From the NCBI GenBank assembly GCA_021770845.1, contig JAETQF010000005.1, positions 62,001-126,000 on the forward strand: a stretch of 64,000 nucleotides of DNA. The letters are read 5' to 3'. The position numbers and the translations under genes are program-made. The notes under the pieces were generated by a model. It saw nothing but the letters and a program-made list of their open reading frames with translations. It ran no database searches and was not told where the DNA came from. Each line of letters opens with the position of its first letter. Positions within the stretch are counted from its first letter, which is position 1. This document shows, piece by piece, positions 23,141-32,808 of this stretch. The stretch comes from Oscillospiraceae bacterium. GTDB lineage: Bacteria > Bacillota > Clostridia > Oscillospirales > Oscillospiraceae.

Positions 23141-24589
23141 ATGGGCGCGAAGCTCAAACGGAACTGGCCAGCGGCGGCGCTCCTGGGGGCGCTGCTGCTG
23201 TCGGTGATCCCCATCCTGCTGGTGGGGGACTGCGCCCACCCCTACGGGGATGACTACGCCTTCTCCGAGTGGATCCACCACGCGGCAGCGGACGGGCGCA
23301 CCCCCCTCACCGCCCTGCTCTACACCATCAAACGCTACTACTTCGGCTGGCAGGGCACCTACGCCGGGACGGCGGTGATGGCCCTCCAGCCGGGGCTGAT
23401 CTCCGAGGGGGCCTACGCCCTCACCCCTGTGGTGCTGCTGTCCGCCCTGAGCCTGTCCGCTCTGGCCCTGTCCCACACCCTGCTGCGGCGGTGGCTGGGG
23501 CAGGGCTGGGGGGCGTGGCTGGGCTTTACGGCGGGGCTGCTGCTGGTGACCGTCCAGTTCCAGCCCAGCCCCCACCAGGCGTTCTTCTGGTGGAACGGTT
23601 CCACCTACTACACCCTGTTCTACTGCCTCACCCTGCTGCTGGCCTGCTGCCTGATCCGGCTTCAGCTGAACCCCGGGAGGCCGGGGCTGTGGCTGGTGGC
23701 GGCGGTGATGCTGGCGGCAATCATCGGCGGGGGGAACTACGTCTCCGGCCTGTTTGCCTGCCTGTTGACGGCGGGCTTTGTCCTGCTGACCCTGATCCGG
23801 GACAAAAAGAAGGTCTGGCAGCCTCTGCTGGTGGAGCTGGTGCTGATCACCGGTTTCCTGATCAACGCCCTGGCCCCGGGCAATCAGGTGCGGCAGGCGT
23901 CCTCTGAGGGGATGGGGCCGGTGCGGGCCGTGCTGCGCTCCCTCACCCTGGCGGGGGAGGACATGGTGGGCTGGTTCAACCTGCCCACTCTGGCGCTGCT
24001 GATCCTCCTCATCCCCCTGCTGTGGCGGGCGGCGGGAGGGACGGGCTTTTCCTTCCCCCTGCCGGGAGTGGCCACGGTGGTGTTCTTCCTGGCCCTGGCC
24101 TGCCAGAACGCCCCCCACCTCTACGCCCTGGCCGCCCCCGGGCCGGGGCGGCTGCGGAATATCGTCTATGACAGCTACCTCTGGCTGGCCATCCTGTGCC
24201 TGGGCTACTGGCTGGGCTGGCTGCGCCGCCGGATGGAACGGCAGGGGCGCACCCCTCCGCCCCGGCTGGGCCGGGGACTTGCCGCCCTGGGGCTGGCTCT
24301 GGGCTGTATCGGCTTTGCCCTCACCCTCCCCAATACCACGTCGGGCCAGTGCGTCCGGGCGCTGGCGGACGGCTCCGCCCGGGCCTATGACGCCGCCATC
24401 CTGGAGTGGGATCGGATCCTGTCCGACCCCGGCTCCGGGCCGGACGTGGTGGTGGACGCCCTGCCCGTCCGCCCGCCTCTGCTGTACGCCTTCAACCTGG
24501 AGGAGATCCCGGACAGCTTCCCCAACATCGCCTGCGCCAACTACTATGGCAAGAACACCGTGCGCGCCCTGCCCCCAAACCAACAGTAA
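23141..24589 (+). CDS. polytopic membrane protein, DUF6056-like
   Basis: A 482-residue integral membrane protein with about 10-11 hydrophobic segments, the first at residues 10-28. A conserved-looking extracytoplasmic motif HPYGDDYAFSEW follows the first segment, and FQPSPHQAFFWWNGSTYY lies in the middle. This arrangement, with an early acidic DDY motif, resembles DUF6056/GT-C-fold glycosyltransferase-like proteins of Firmicutes, in which the acidic pair would contact a lipid-linked sugar. That role is an inference. The hydrophilic C-terminus (VVVDALPVRPPLLYAFNLEEIPD) is probably extracellular. It precedes the topoisomerase A gene by 12 bases. Confidence 0.65.
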   Translation: MGAKLKRNWPAAALLGALLLSVIPILLVGDCAHPYGDDYAFSEWIHHAAADGRTPLTALLYTIKRYYFGWQGTYAGTAVMALQPGLISEGAYALTPVVLLSALSLSALALSHTLLRRWLGQGWGAWLGFTAGLLLVTVQFQPSPHQAFFWWNGSTYYTLFYCLTLLLACCLIRLQLNPGRPGLWLVAAVMLAAIIGGGNYVSGLFACLLTAGFVLLTLIRDKKKVWQPLLVELVLITGFLINALAPGNQVRQASSEGMGPVRAVLRSLTLAGEDMVGWFNLPTLALLILLIPLLWRAAGGTGFSFPLPGVATVVFFLALACQNAPHLYALAAPGPGRLRNIVYDSYLWLAILCLGYWLGWLRRRMERQGRTPPPRLGRGLAALGLALGCIGFALTLPNTTSGQCVRALADGSARAYDAAILEWDRILSDPGSGPDVVVDALPVRPPLLYAFNLEEIPDSFPNIACANYYGKNTVRALPPNQQ

Positions 24590-24601
24590 GGACTGATCCC
24601 A

Positions 24602-26854
24602 TTGGCCAAGAAGAAAACCCCGGAACAAAAGGGGCCCAAAAAGGTGGACAACCCCAACGTCCTGGGCCTGCGGGCCCAGGTGCTGGAGCAGCCCATCACC
24701 GAGACGCTGGAGCTCAACTATATGCCCTACGCCATGTCCGTCATCGTCTCCCGGGCCATCCCGGAGATCGACGGCTTCAAGCCCTCCCACCGGAAGCTGC
24801 TGTACACCATGTACCAGATGAAGCTGCTGGGCGGGGCGCGGACGAAATCCGCCAATGTCGTCGGAGCCACCATGAAGCTCAACCCCCACGGGGACGCCGC
24901 CATCTACGACACCATGGTGCGCCTGTCCCGGGGCTACGGGGCGCTGCTCCACCCCCTGGTGGACTCCAAGGGCAACTTCGGCAAGGTGTACTCCCGGGAC
25001 ATGGCCTGGGCCGCTTCCCGATATACGGAGGTGCGCCTTGACCCCATCTGCCAGGAGCTGTTCCGGGACATCGACCAGGACGCGGTGGACTTCGTGCCCA
25101 ACTACGACGGCAAGCTCACCGAGCCCACCCTGCTGCCCACCACCTTCCCCAACGTGCTGGTGTCCGCCAACCAGGGCATTGCCGTCAGCATGGCGTCCAA
25201 CCTGTGCGGCTTCAACCTGGGCGAGGTGTGCGACGGGGCCATCGCCTGTATGAAGAACCCCGGGGTGGATCTGCTGGGCATTTTGAAGGCCCCGGACTTC
25301 TCCACCGGCGGGGAGCTGCTGTACGACGGGGCGGCCCTGGCGGAGATCTACCGCACGGGCCGGGGGCCCGTCAAGCTGCGGGCCAGGTGGCGGTACAGCA
25401 AGGCGGACAACGTGATTGAGATCTACGAGATCCCCTACTCCACCACCGTGGAGGCCATCCTGGACAAGGTGGCCGAGCTGGTGAAGGGGGGCAAAATCCG
25501 GGAGATCGCCGATATGCGGGACGAGACGGATCTGAACGGCCTGAAGCTGGCCATCGACCTGAAGCGGGGGACGGATCCGGAAAAGCTGATGGCCCGCCTG
25601 TTCCAGGCCACCCCCCTCCAGGATACCTTCTCCTGCAACTTCAACATCCTCATCGCCGGGGTGCCCCGGGTGATGGGGGTGGGCGAGATTTTAGAGGAGT
25701 GGATCGCCTGGCGGATGGACGGGGTGCGGCGGCGCACCTGGCACGTCTGCAAGAAGAAGGAGGAGAAGCTCCACCTGCTCAAGGGCTTGAAGCGCATCCT
25801 GCTGGACATCGACAAGGCCATCCGCATCATCCGGGAGACGGAGGAGGAGGCCGAGGTGGTGCCCAACCTGATCATCGGCTTCGGCATCGACCAGATCCAG
25901 GCGGAGTACGTGGCGGATATCCGGCTGCGGAACATCAACAAGGAGTATATCCTCAAGCGGACGGAGGAGACCGCCTCCCTGGAGGACGAGATCGCCGACC
26001 TGAAGGAGATCATCAACTCCCCCGACCGGATCAAGCAGATCATCACCGAGGAGCTGCGAAACGTCAAGAAGAAGTACGCCGTCCCCCGGCGCACCGAGAT
26101 CGTCTACGAGTACCAGCAGGCGGGGGAGGAGCGGGCCGGGTTGGTGGAGGAGATCCCCGCCTATCCGGTGAACGTGTTCATCTCCCGGGAGGGGTACTTC
26201 AAGAAGATCACCCCCCAGTCCCTGCGCATGAGCGGCGAGCAGAAGTACAAGGAGGGGGACGGCCCCTACCTCCAGTGGGAGGGGGCCAACGGGGACGAGC
26301 TGCTGGTGTTCACCGACAGGCAGCAGTGCTACAAGACCCGCCTCAGCGACTTCGATGACGCCAAGGCCAGCGTGCTGGGCGACTACCTGCCCGCCAAGCT
26401 GGGCATGGATCCGGAGGAGCGGTTCGTGTGGGCCTGCGCCCCGGGGGACTACTCTGCCCATGTGCTGTTCTTCTTCGACAACGGCAAGGCCGCCCGGGTG
26501 GAGCTGTCCGCCTACCAGACCCAGACCCGGCGGCGGAAGCTCACCGGGGCCTACTGCGACAAGTTCCCCCTGGTGTCCGCCTGCCTGCTCCCGGAGGATC
26601 AGGAGATGGCGGTGGGGGCGTCCGACGGGCGGTGCGTGGTGTTCCACACCGCCTCCCTCACCCCCAAGACCACCCGGAACACCCAGGGGGTGGGTGTCAT
26701 GGCGGTGAAGGCCCGGCATAAAGTGGAGTGGGCGAAGCCCCTGGCCGCCACCCACATCGTCAACGCCGCCCGCTACCGGGCCCGCTCCCTCCCCGCCGCC
26801 GGGGCCCTCCTCAAGGAGGAGGATCGGGGGGAGGAGCAGATGACGCTGCTGTGA
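24602..26854 (+). CDS. type IIA DNA topoisomerase, A subunit (GyrA/ParC-like, divergent)
   Basis: The A subunit cleaves and rejoins DNA. The 750-residue protein has the winged-helix entry AIPEIDGFKPSHRKLLYTM, the conserved HGDAAIYDTMVRLS block, and the active-site pair Arg140-Tyr141 in AASRYTEVRL. A coiled-coil segment (about 390-470) and a C-terminal beta-pinwheel-like domain (EIPAYPVNVFISREGYFKKI, VSACLLPEDQEMAVGASDGR) follow. No GyrA box (QRRGGKG type) is seen, which argues against gyrase wrapping activity and for a topoisomerase IV-like enzyme. TTG start at 24602. It pairs with the B subunit at 19436. Confidence 0.85.
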   Translation: MAKKKTPEQKGPKKVDNPNVLGLRAQVLEQPITETLELNYMPYAMSVIVSRAIPEIDGFKPSHRKLLYTMYQMKLLGGARTKSANVVGATMKLNPHGDAAIYDTMVRLSRGYGALLHPLVDSKGNFGKVYSRDMAWAASRYTEVRLDPICQELFRDIDQDAVDFVPNYDGKLTEPTLLPTTFPNVLVSANQGIAVSMASNLCGFNLGEVCDGAIACMKNPGVDLLGILKAPDFSTGGELLYDGAALAEIYRTGRGPVKLRARWRYSKADNVIEIYEIPYSTTVEAILDKVAELVKGGKIREIADMRDETDLNGLKLAIDLKRGTDPEKLMARLFQATPLQDTFSCNFNILIAGVPRVMGVGEILEEWIAWRMDGVRRRTWHVCKKKEEKLHLLKGLKRILLDIDKAIRIIRETEEEAEVVPNLIIGFGIDQIQAEYVADIRLRNINKEYILKRTEETASLEDEIADLKEIINSPDRIKQIITEELRNVKKKYAVPRRTEIVYEYQQAGEERAGLVEEIPAYPVNVFISREGYFKKITPQSLRMSGEQKYKEGDGPYLQWEGANGDELLVFTDRQQCYKTRLSDFDDAKASVLGDYLPAKLGMDPEERFVWACAPGDYSAHVLFFFDNGKAARVELSAYQTQTRRRKLTGAYCDKFPLVSACLLPEDQEMAVGASDGRCVVFHTASLTPKTTRNTQGVGVMAVKARHKVEWAKPLAATHIVNAARYRARSLPAAGALLKEEDRGEEQMTLL

Positions 26855-26882
26855 TACCCTGTTTGAGAAAGAAGGCCGCCCT

Positions 26883-27749
26883 ATGGCAACTGTGAAAAAG
26901 ACCCTGATCTCCTTTGTGATCATCACCCTGGGCGCCGCCGCCTACGCCCTGGGCTTCGTCTGGTGCTACGCCCCCAACGGCATCGCCTTCGGCGGCGTCA
27001 CCGGCGTGGCCCAGATCCTCAACTATCTGATCCCCGCCCTGCCTGTGGGCATCACCGTCATTGTGCTCAACATCCCCCTGTTCCTGCTGGGGTGGAAGCT
27101 CATCGGCGGGCGGCTGCTGGTGTCGTCGCTGTACGCCATGTTTATCTCGTCGGTGTTCATCGACCTGCTCACCGCCGTCCATTCCTGGCAGCCCATGGAT
27201 CCCATGCTGGCCACCATCTTCGGCGGGGTGCTGATGGGGCTGTCCCTGGGGCTGGTGTTCCAGCAGGGGGCCACCACCGGCGGCACCGACCTGCTGGCCC
27301 GGCTGCTGAAGCTGAAGCTGGCGTGGCTGCCCATGGGCAAGCTGCTGATGGGCATTGACCTGGCGGTGATCCTGTCGGTGGCGGCGGCCTTCGGCACGCT
27401 GAAGGCCGCCCTGTACGGGCTGGTGGCGCTGTATATTACGTCCATCGTCATGGACGGGGTGCTGTACGGCATGGACAAGGCCAAGGTGGCCTACATCATC
27501 AGCGACCGGAACCAGGAGATCTCGGAGGCCATTTTCAAAGGGCTGGATCGGGGGGTCACCATCCTCCACGGCCAGGGGGCGTACACGGGGAAGGAGAAGG
27601 ACGTGCTCATGTGCGCCTTCAAGCAGCGGGAGATCACCGCCATCAAGGCGGCGGTGAAGGAGATCGACCCGGAGGCGTTCCTCATCGTGTGCGACGCCCA
27701 CGACGTGCTGGGCGAGGGATTCAAAGAGTACAAGAAGGACGATCTGTAG
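26883..27749 (+). CDS. YitT family membrane protein (DUF161/DUF2179)
   Basis: A 288-residue membrane protein. It has five to six hydrophobic segments in the N-terminal 190 residues (e.g. LISFVIITLGAAAYALGFVW, NYLIPALPVGITVIVLNIPLFLLG), including the family motif LVFQQGATTGGTDLLARLL. The cytoplasmic C-terminal domain (KVAYIISDRNQEISEAIFKGLDRGVTILHGQGAYTGKEKDVLMCAF) is the DUF2179 nucleotide-binding-like domain. The function is not established; transport has been proposed for the family. It follows the topoisomerase gene by 28 bases. A family C repeat begins at its stop. Confidence 0.9.
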   Translation: MATVKKTLISFVIITLGAAAYALGFVWCYAPNGIAFGGVTGVAQILNYLIPALPVGITVIVLNIPLFLLGWKLIGGRLLVSSLYAMFISSVFIDLLTAVHSWQPMDPMLATIFGGVLMGLSLGLVFQQGATTGGTDLLARLLKLKLAWLPMGKLLMGIDLAVILSVAAAFGTLKAALYGLVALYITSIVMDGVLYGMDKAKVAYIISDRNQEISEAIFKGLDRGVTILHGQGAYTGKEKDVLMCAFKQREITAIKAAVKEIDPEAFLIVCDAHDVLGEGFKEYKKDDL

Positions 27750-27832
27750 GGCGGGACGATCCCGGCCCGCCGCACCATGAACGGAAGGCGCCGGCACAAA
27801 GGGTGCGCCGGGTCGTCGCGCCCTGCTGAGCG
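27747..27832. repeat. family C inverted-repeat element, copy 1
   Basis: Left arm GTAGGGCGGGACGATCCCGG, right arm GCGCCGGGTCGTCGCGCCCT. About 85 bp, with related copies at 40.5 and 62.65 kb and half a copy at 10.9 kb. No ORF. Confidence 0.75.
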
Positions 27833-27851
27833 GAAAAGGGGGAGGCTCGCA

Positions 27852-28997
27852 GTGAAAAAGCGCATATTAGCCCTGCTGCTGTGCCTGGGACTGCTGCCCC
27901 TGCCTGGCTGCGCCGCCATGCTGGAGCGGGGCCACGTGTCCTCCGCCGACCATGTGGACTACGCCGTGGAGGATGATGACGAGTCCATCCTCCGGGCGGA
28001 GAGCTATGCGGGGCTGGTGAACTCCATCCTGTATATGGTGGACGGGCACCGGGGAGGCGGTACCATCCGGCTGTACCATTACGCCGGGGATGTGGAGGCG
28101 GATCTGGCCGCCGCCCGGGAGGCGGTGCTCCAGACCCCGGTGGGGGCCTACGCCGTGGGGGAGCTGGAGCTGGACAGCACCCGGATCCTCACCTACTACG
28201 AGGTGAAGCTGGCCATCCGCTACACCCGCACCGCCCGGGAGGTGGAGGACATCCCGGACGTGATGGGGCTGGCCGGGGTGCGGCAGGAGCTGAACCGGCT
28301 GGTGTCCGAAGGGCGGCGGAGCGTCACCTTCCTGGCCTCCTACTTCACCGGGGACAAGGCACTGGTGGAGCAGCTGTTCCGCCTGGCCTGCCAGGGGGCA
28401 CCGCATCTGTTCCGGCACCACCAGCTGAGCGCCTCCGGAGACGGGGCGGGGATCTCGGTGGCCCTCTACCCCGAGACGGGGGCCCGCCGGATCATCGAGG
28501 TGAAGCTGAGCCTCCCCTTCGGGACGGACGGGGAGGAGCGGAGCTACGCGGAACAGCTGGAGGCGGCGTCCTCCGCCCTGCTGGAGGAACACCCCCCCGC
28601 CGGGGAGGGTTACACGGTGGAGGAGCTGGCCGCCCTCGTCCGGGCCTCCGCCGCGGCCTGGGAGGAGGAGGGCTCCGACCTGGCGCTGGACGCGCTGTCC
28701 GGGGCGGGGGCCTCCGACTTCGGTCTGCTGATGGCCATGGAGCACCTGTGCCGCCAGTGCGGGATCGGGGTGGAGCCGGTGGAGGGGGAGCAGGGCCTGT
28801 GGCTCATTGTGAACACCCCCCGGGGCAGCCGGCATCTGCTTCCCCAGTCCCTGCGGCCCGTCCCGCCGCGGTCGGACGGGGAGGAGCCGGGGGAGCCGGA
28901 GTTCCGCCTGTACACCGACCGGGAGCTGACGGAGCTGGGCTATGAGTGGGCCACGTCGCTGTACCCGGTGTGCCTGGATACGGGGACGGGGGGATAG
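27852..28997 (+). CDS. predicted lipoprotein of unknown function
   Basis: A 381-residue protein with a lipoprotein signal peptide (MKKRILALLLCLGLLPLPGC, lipidated Cys20), so it is predicted to sit on the outer face of the membrane. The N-terminal half (SILYMVDGHRGGGTIRLYHYAGDVEADLAAAREAVLQ) and a second half (YTVEELAALVRASAAAWEEEG ... LMAMEHLCRQCGIGVEPVEGEQGLWLIV) suggest two alpha/beta domains; the latter resembles a degenerate transglutaminase-like or peptidase-associated module. No catalytic triad can be named. GTG 27852 is chosen for the signal peptide and the upstream GGGGGAGG; the ORF track's extension runs into the repeat. Confidence 0.65.
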   Translation: MKKRILALLLCLGLLPLPGCAAMLERGHVSSADHVDYAVEDDDESILRAESYAGLVNSILYMVDGHRGGGTIRLYHYAGDVEADLAAAREAVLQTPVGAYAVGELELDSTRILTYYEVKLAIRYTRTAREVEDIPDVMGLAGVRQELNRLVSEGRRSVTFLASYFTGDKALVEQLFRLACQGAPHLFRHHQLSASGDGAGISVALYPETGARRIIEVKLSLPFGTDGEERSYAEQLEAASSALLEEHPPAGEGYTVEELAALVRASAAAWEEEGSDLALDALSGAGASDFGLLMAMEHLCRQCGIGVEPVEGEQGLWLIVNTPRGSRHLLPQSLRPVPPRSDGEEPGEPEFRLYTDRELTELGYEWATSLYPVCLDTGTGG

Positions 28998-29010
28998 ATC
29001 AGATTGCCTG

Positions 29011-29039
29011 TTGCTTTTCTGCGGGAAAACGGATATAAT
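29011..29039 (+). promoter_or_regulatory. sigma-A promoter of glnS
   Basis: TTGCTT, a 17-base spacer and TATAAT, with transcription starting near 29046. Confidence 0.8.
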
Positions 29040-29079
29040 GAATGGGTTCCGGCCAGGCCCGGAACCCATTCAAATTTTT
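29040..29079 (+). terminator. hairpin with T-run at the glnS transcription start
   Basis: GAATGGGTTCCGG, loop CCAGG, CCCGGAACCCATTC, then AAATTTTT. It may terminate transcripts from upstream. Because the predicted start lies inside its left arm, a glnS transcript would keep only a shortened stem. Confidence 0.65.
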
Positions 29080-29096
29080 ACCGAGGAGTGACAGAC

Positions 29097-30785
<1,689 letters not shown>

Positions 30786-30797
30786 GGGTGACACGGC

Positions 30798-31175
30798 ATG
30801 GTTACAGGACTTCATCACATATCAATGAAGTGCGGAACAACCGAGGACTTTGAGCGGGCGAAAGCGTTTTACTGTAACGTTTTGGGCTTGTCCGTAAAGC
30901 GGGAGTGGGCAGAGGGCATTTTGATTGATGCAGGCAGCGGTTTGATTGAAATTTTCAACAATGGAAAAGGGGAAATGAAAAAGGGCGCAGTCCGGCATTT
31001 TGCGCTGAAAACGGACAATGTGGACGTGGATGCTGAAAAAGTCAAGCGGGCCGGATACCGGGTCTTTATTGAGCCCAAAAACATTGTAATGGATTCGATT
31101 CCACCTTATTCGGCGAGAATTGCCTTTTGTTTTGGCCCGCTGGGGGAAGAAATCGAACTGTTCCAGGAGCTGTAG
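30798..31175 (+). CDS. VOC (glyoxalase/bleomycin-resistance fold) protein
   Basis: A 125-residue single-domain VOC protein. Two beta-alpha-beta-beta-beta modules are visible, with metal-ligand positions His (LHHISMKC), Glu (GLIEIFNN), His (VRHFALKT) and Glu (EEIELFQ). These proteins act as dimeric metalloenzymes or ligand binders; the substrate here cannot be named. It starts 12 bases after glnS, so readthrough is possible. Codon use is more AT-rich than glnS (ATT, AAA, TTT frequent), suggesting separate acquisition. Confidence 0.85.
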   Translation: MVTGLHHISMKCGTTEDFERAKAFYCNVLGLSVKREWAEGILIDAGSGLIEIFNNGKGEMKKGAVRHFALKTDNVDVDAEKVKRAGYRVFIEPKNIVMDSIPPYSARIAFCFGPLGEEIELFQEL

Positions 31176-31184
31176 CGATCTAAA

Positions 31185-31224
31185 ATAAGCCCGGGCGGAA
31201 TAACTCCTGCCCGGGCTATTCTGT
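31185..31224. terminator. bidirectional terminator between the VOC gene and sigF
   Basis: AAGCCCGGGC and GCCCGGGCTATT around GGAATAACTCCT. It lies at the convergent ends of the VOC gene and the spoIIA operon. Confidence 0.6.
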
Positions 31225-31929
31225 TAAGGCTTCCCTTAAATGCGCCACCGCCCGCCGCTCGATGCGGGACACCTGCACCTGGCTCACGCCTAAGACCTTG
31301 GACACCCTGTCCTGGGTCAGGTTCTTGTAAAACCGCAGCAGGATCACCATCCGCTCCCGCTCCGGCAGGTTGTCGATGGCGTGGCGCAGGGCCAGCTTTT
31401 CCACCAGCTCGTCCTCAATGCCCTCGTCGCCTAAGACCGCCTCCAGGGAGAAGCCGCCCTCCCCCGTCTCCTCCTGGAGGGAGGCCACCGACAGCACCGC
31501 CGTGTCCGCCGCGGCGATCTCCTCCGGCTCCAGCCCGGTGGCGGCGGCCAGCTCGCCCACCGTGGGCTCCCGGCCCAGCCGCTGGGTCAGCTCCTGCCGC
31601 CGCTGGCGCAGGGCCATGGCCCGCTCCTTCGTCCCCCGGCTCACCTTCACCGCCCCGTCGTCCCGGAGGAAGCGCCGGATCTCCCCGGCGATCTTGGGCA
31701 CGGCGTAGGTGGAGAACTGGGTGCCGTAGGCGGTGTCAAACCCCCGGATGGCCTTCAAAAACCCCAGACAGCCCAGCTGGTACAGATCCTCCGGATCCAC
31801 CCCCCGGCCGTAGTACCGCCGGGCCACCGACCAGATCAGGCCGCTGTTGTCCAGCAGCAGCCGCTCGCAGGCGTCGTTGTCGCCGGCCTTGGCGGCCTCC
31901 AGCAGGGCGGGGGCGTCCAGCCCCCTCAC
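31216..31929 (-). CDS. sigF: forespore-specific RNA polymerase sigma factor F
   Basis: SigF directs early forespore transcription in sporulating Firmicutes. The 237-residue protein has region 2 (GLIWSVARRYYGRGVDPEDLYQLGCLGFLKAIRGFD, FSTYAVPKIAGEIRRFLRDDG), region 3 (RQELTQRLGREPTVGELAAATG) and region 4 (DNLPERERMVILLRFYKNLTQDRVSKVLGVSQVQVSRIERRAV). It is third in the spoIIA operon, starts with GTG inside the stop of spoIIAB, and would be held inactive by SpoIIAB until forespore formation. This operon is the firmest evidence that the host forms endospores. Confidence 0.96.
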   Translation of the reverse strand: MRGLDAPALLEAAKAGDNDACERLLLDNSGLIWSVARRYYGRGVDPEDLYQLGCLGFLKAIRGFDTAYGTQFSTYAVPKIAGEIRRFLRDDGAVKVSRGTKERAMALRQRRQELTQRLGREPTVGELAAATGLEPEEIAAADTAVLSVASLQEETGEGGFSLEAVLGDEGIEDELVEKLALRHAIDNLPERERMVILLRFYKNLTQDRVSKVLGVSQVQVSRIERRAVAHLREALTE

Positions 31930-32369
31930 CGGGCTCCGCCCGCCCGGGGGGCTAGGCGTTTCCGCATGGTAACGGTGGTGCCCTTCCCAGGCAGGGAGCG
32001 TACCTTCAGCTTGTCCATAAAGCTCTCCATGATGGTGAAGCCCATGCCGGAGCGCTCCTCGCCGCCGGTGGTGTAGAGGGGGGTGCGGGCCTTGTCCACG
32101 TCGGGGATGCCCACGCCGGAGTCCTTCACCTGGAGCTCCAGCCAGCCCTCCTCGTAGAGCCGCAGGCGCAGGGTGATCCGGCCCAGCCGGTCGGGGTAGG
32201 CGTGGACGATGGCGTTGGTGACCGCCTCGGACACGGCGGTTTTGATGTCCGCCACCTCGTCCAGGGTGGGATCCAGCTGGGCGGCGAAGCAGGCCGCGCA
32301 GGCCCGGGCAAAGCCCTCGTTGGCGGAGCGGGAGGTGAAGGTGATGGTCACCTGATCCGTAGCTTTCAT
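31926..32369 (-). CDS. spoIIAB: anti-sigma F factor and serine kinase SpoIIAB
   Basis: SpoIIAB binds sigma F and phosphorylates SpoIIAA. The 147-residue protein shows the GHKL/Bergerat ATPase elements: N box SEAVTNAIVHAYPD, G1 box VKDSGVGIPDV and G2 box SGMGFTIMESFMD. Length and order match B. subtilis. It begins 15 bases after spoIIAA and overlaps sigF by 4 bases, so the operon is translated in a coupled manner. Confidence 0.96.
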   Translation of the reverse strand: MKATDQVTITFTSRSANEGFARACAACFAAQLDPTLDEVADIKTAVSEAVTNAIVHAYPDRLGRITLRLRLYEEGWLELQVKDSGVGIPDVDKARTPLYTTGGEERSGMGFTIMESFMDKLKVRSLPGKGTTVTMRKRLAPRAGGAR

Positions 32370-32384
32370 CTTATGTAGCCCTCC

Positions 32385-32690
32385 TTATTCAAATGGGATC
32401 AGCCGGCCTACCCCGGCGGCGTCCAGCACCCGGCGGGCCTGGGCGGGGATATGAGAGGCCCGCAGGGCGCCCCCGTGCCGCTCCATCTGCCGCAGGGCCC
32501 GGAGGAGCACGGCGATGCCCGAGCTGTCCATGAAGGTGACGCCGGACAGATCCAGGGTGAGCCGGGAGGGCAGGCGCTCCGCGATGGCCTCGTCCAGCTG
32601 GGCCATCATGTCCCGGGCGGCGTGGTGGTCGATCTCGCCGGACAGGGCGATGGTGAGGCCGCTGTCCCGGCCGGTGATGGTGATGGGCAT
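32385..32690 (-). CDS. spoIIAA: anti-anti-sigma factor SpoIIAA
   Basis: SpoIIAA is a STAS-domain protein that, when dephosphorylated, releases sigma F from SpoIIAB. The 101-residue protein has the phosphorylation motif FMDSSGIAVLLRAL with the target serine in DSSG and a typical STAS start (ITGRDSGLTIALSGEIDHHAA). ATG at 32690 (MPITIT) is chosen because GGAAGGGA precedes it; the longer ORF crosses an intrinsic terminator. No SpoIIE phosphatase gene is in the window. Confidence 0.95.
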   Translation of the reverse strand: MPITITGRDSGLTIALSGEIDHHAARDMMAQLDEAIAERLPSRLTLDLSGVTFMDSSGIAVLLRALRQMERHGGALRASHIPAQARRVLDAAGVGRLIPFE

Positions 32691-32711
32691 GGCTTGTCCC
32701 TTCCTTGCGTC

Positions 32712-32752
32712 AAAAATAAGCGCGGTACGGGATTGTCCCGTATCGCGCTTAT
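32712..32752 (-). terminator. intrinsic terminator immediately upstream of spoIIAA
   Basis: On the minus strand AAGCGCGATACGGGA, loop CAA, TCCCGTACCGCGCTT, then ATTTTT. It lies only about 20 bases before the spoIIAA start, just downstream of the AT-rich TATACTATAAT. It terminates the ECF sigma/anti-sigma transcript and may attenuate spoIIA. Confidence 0.8.
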
Positions 32753-32808
32753 TATAGTATACCCCGTTGGGCGGATTTTGTTGAAGGGGAAACCAGAAAC
32801 TGGAAAAT

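Noticed and set aside
19412-24952. 1846-residue minus-strand ORF
   Set aside because: It is antisense to topoisomerase B, the secreted protein and the DUF6056-like gene. Its length results from GC-rich third codon positions; it has no domain, binding site or sensible composition.
29040-29096. T-box riboswitch before glnS
   Set aside because: The leader is only about 50 bases and lacks the T-box and specifier loop; it holds just a terminator-like hairpin.
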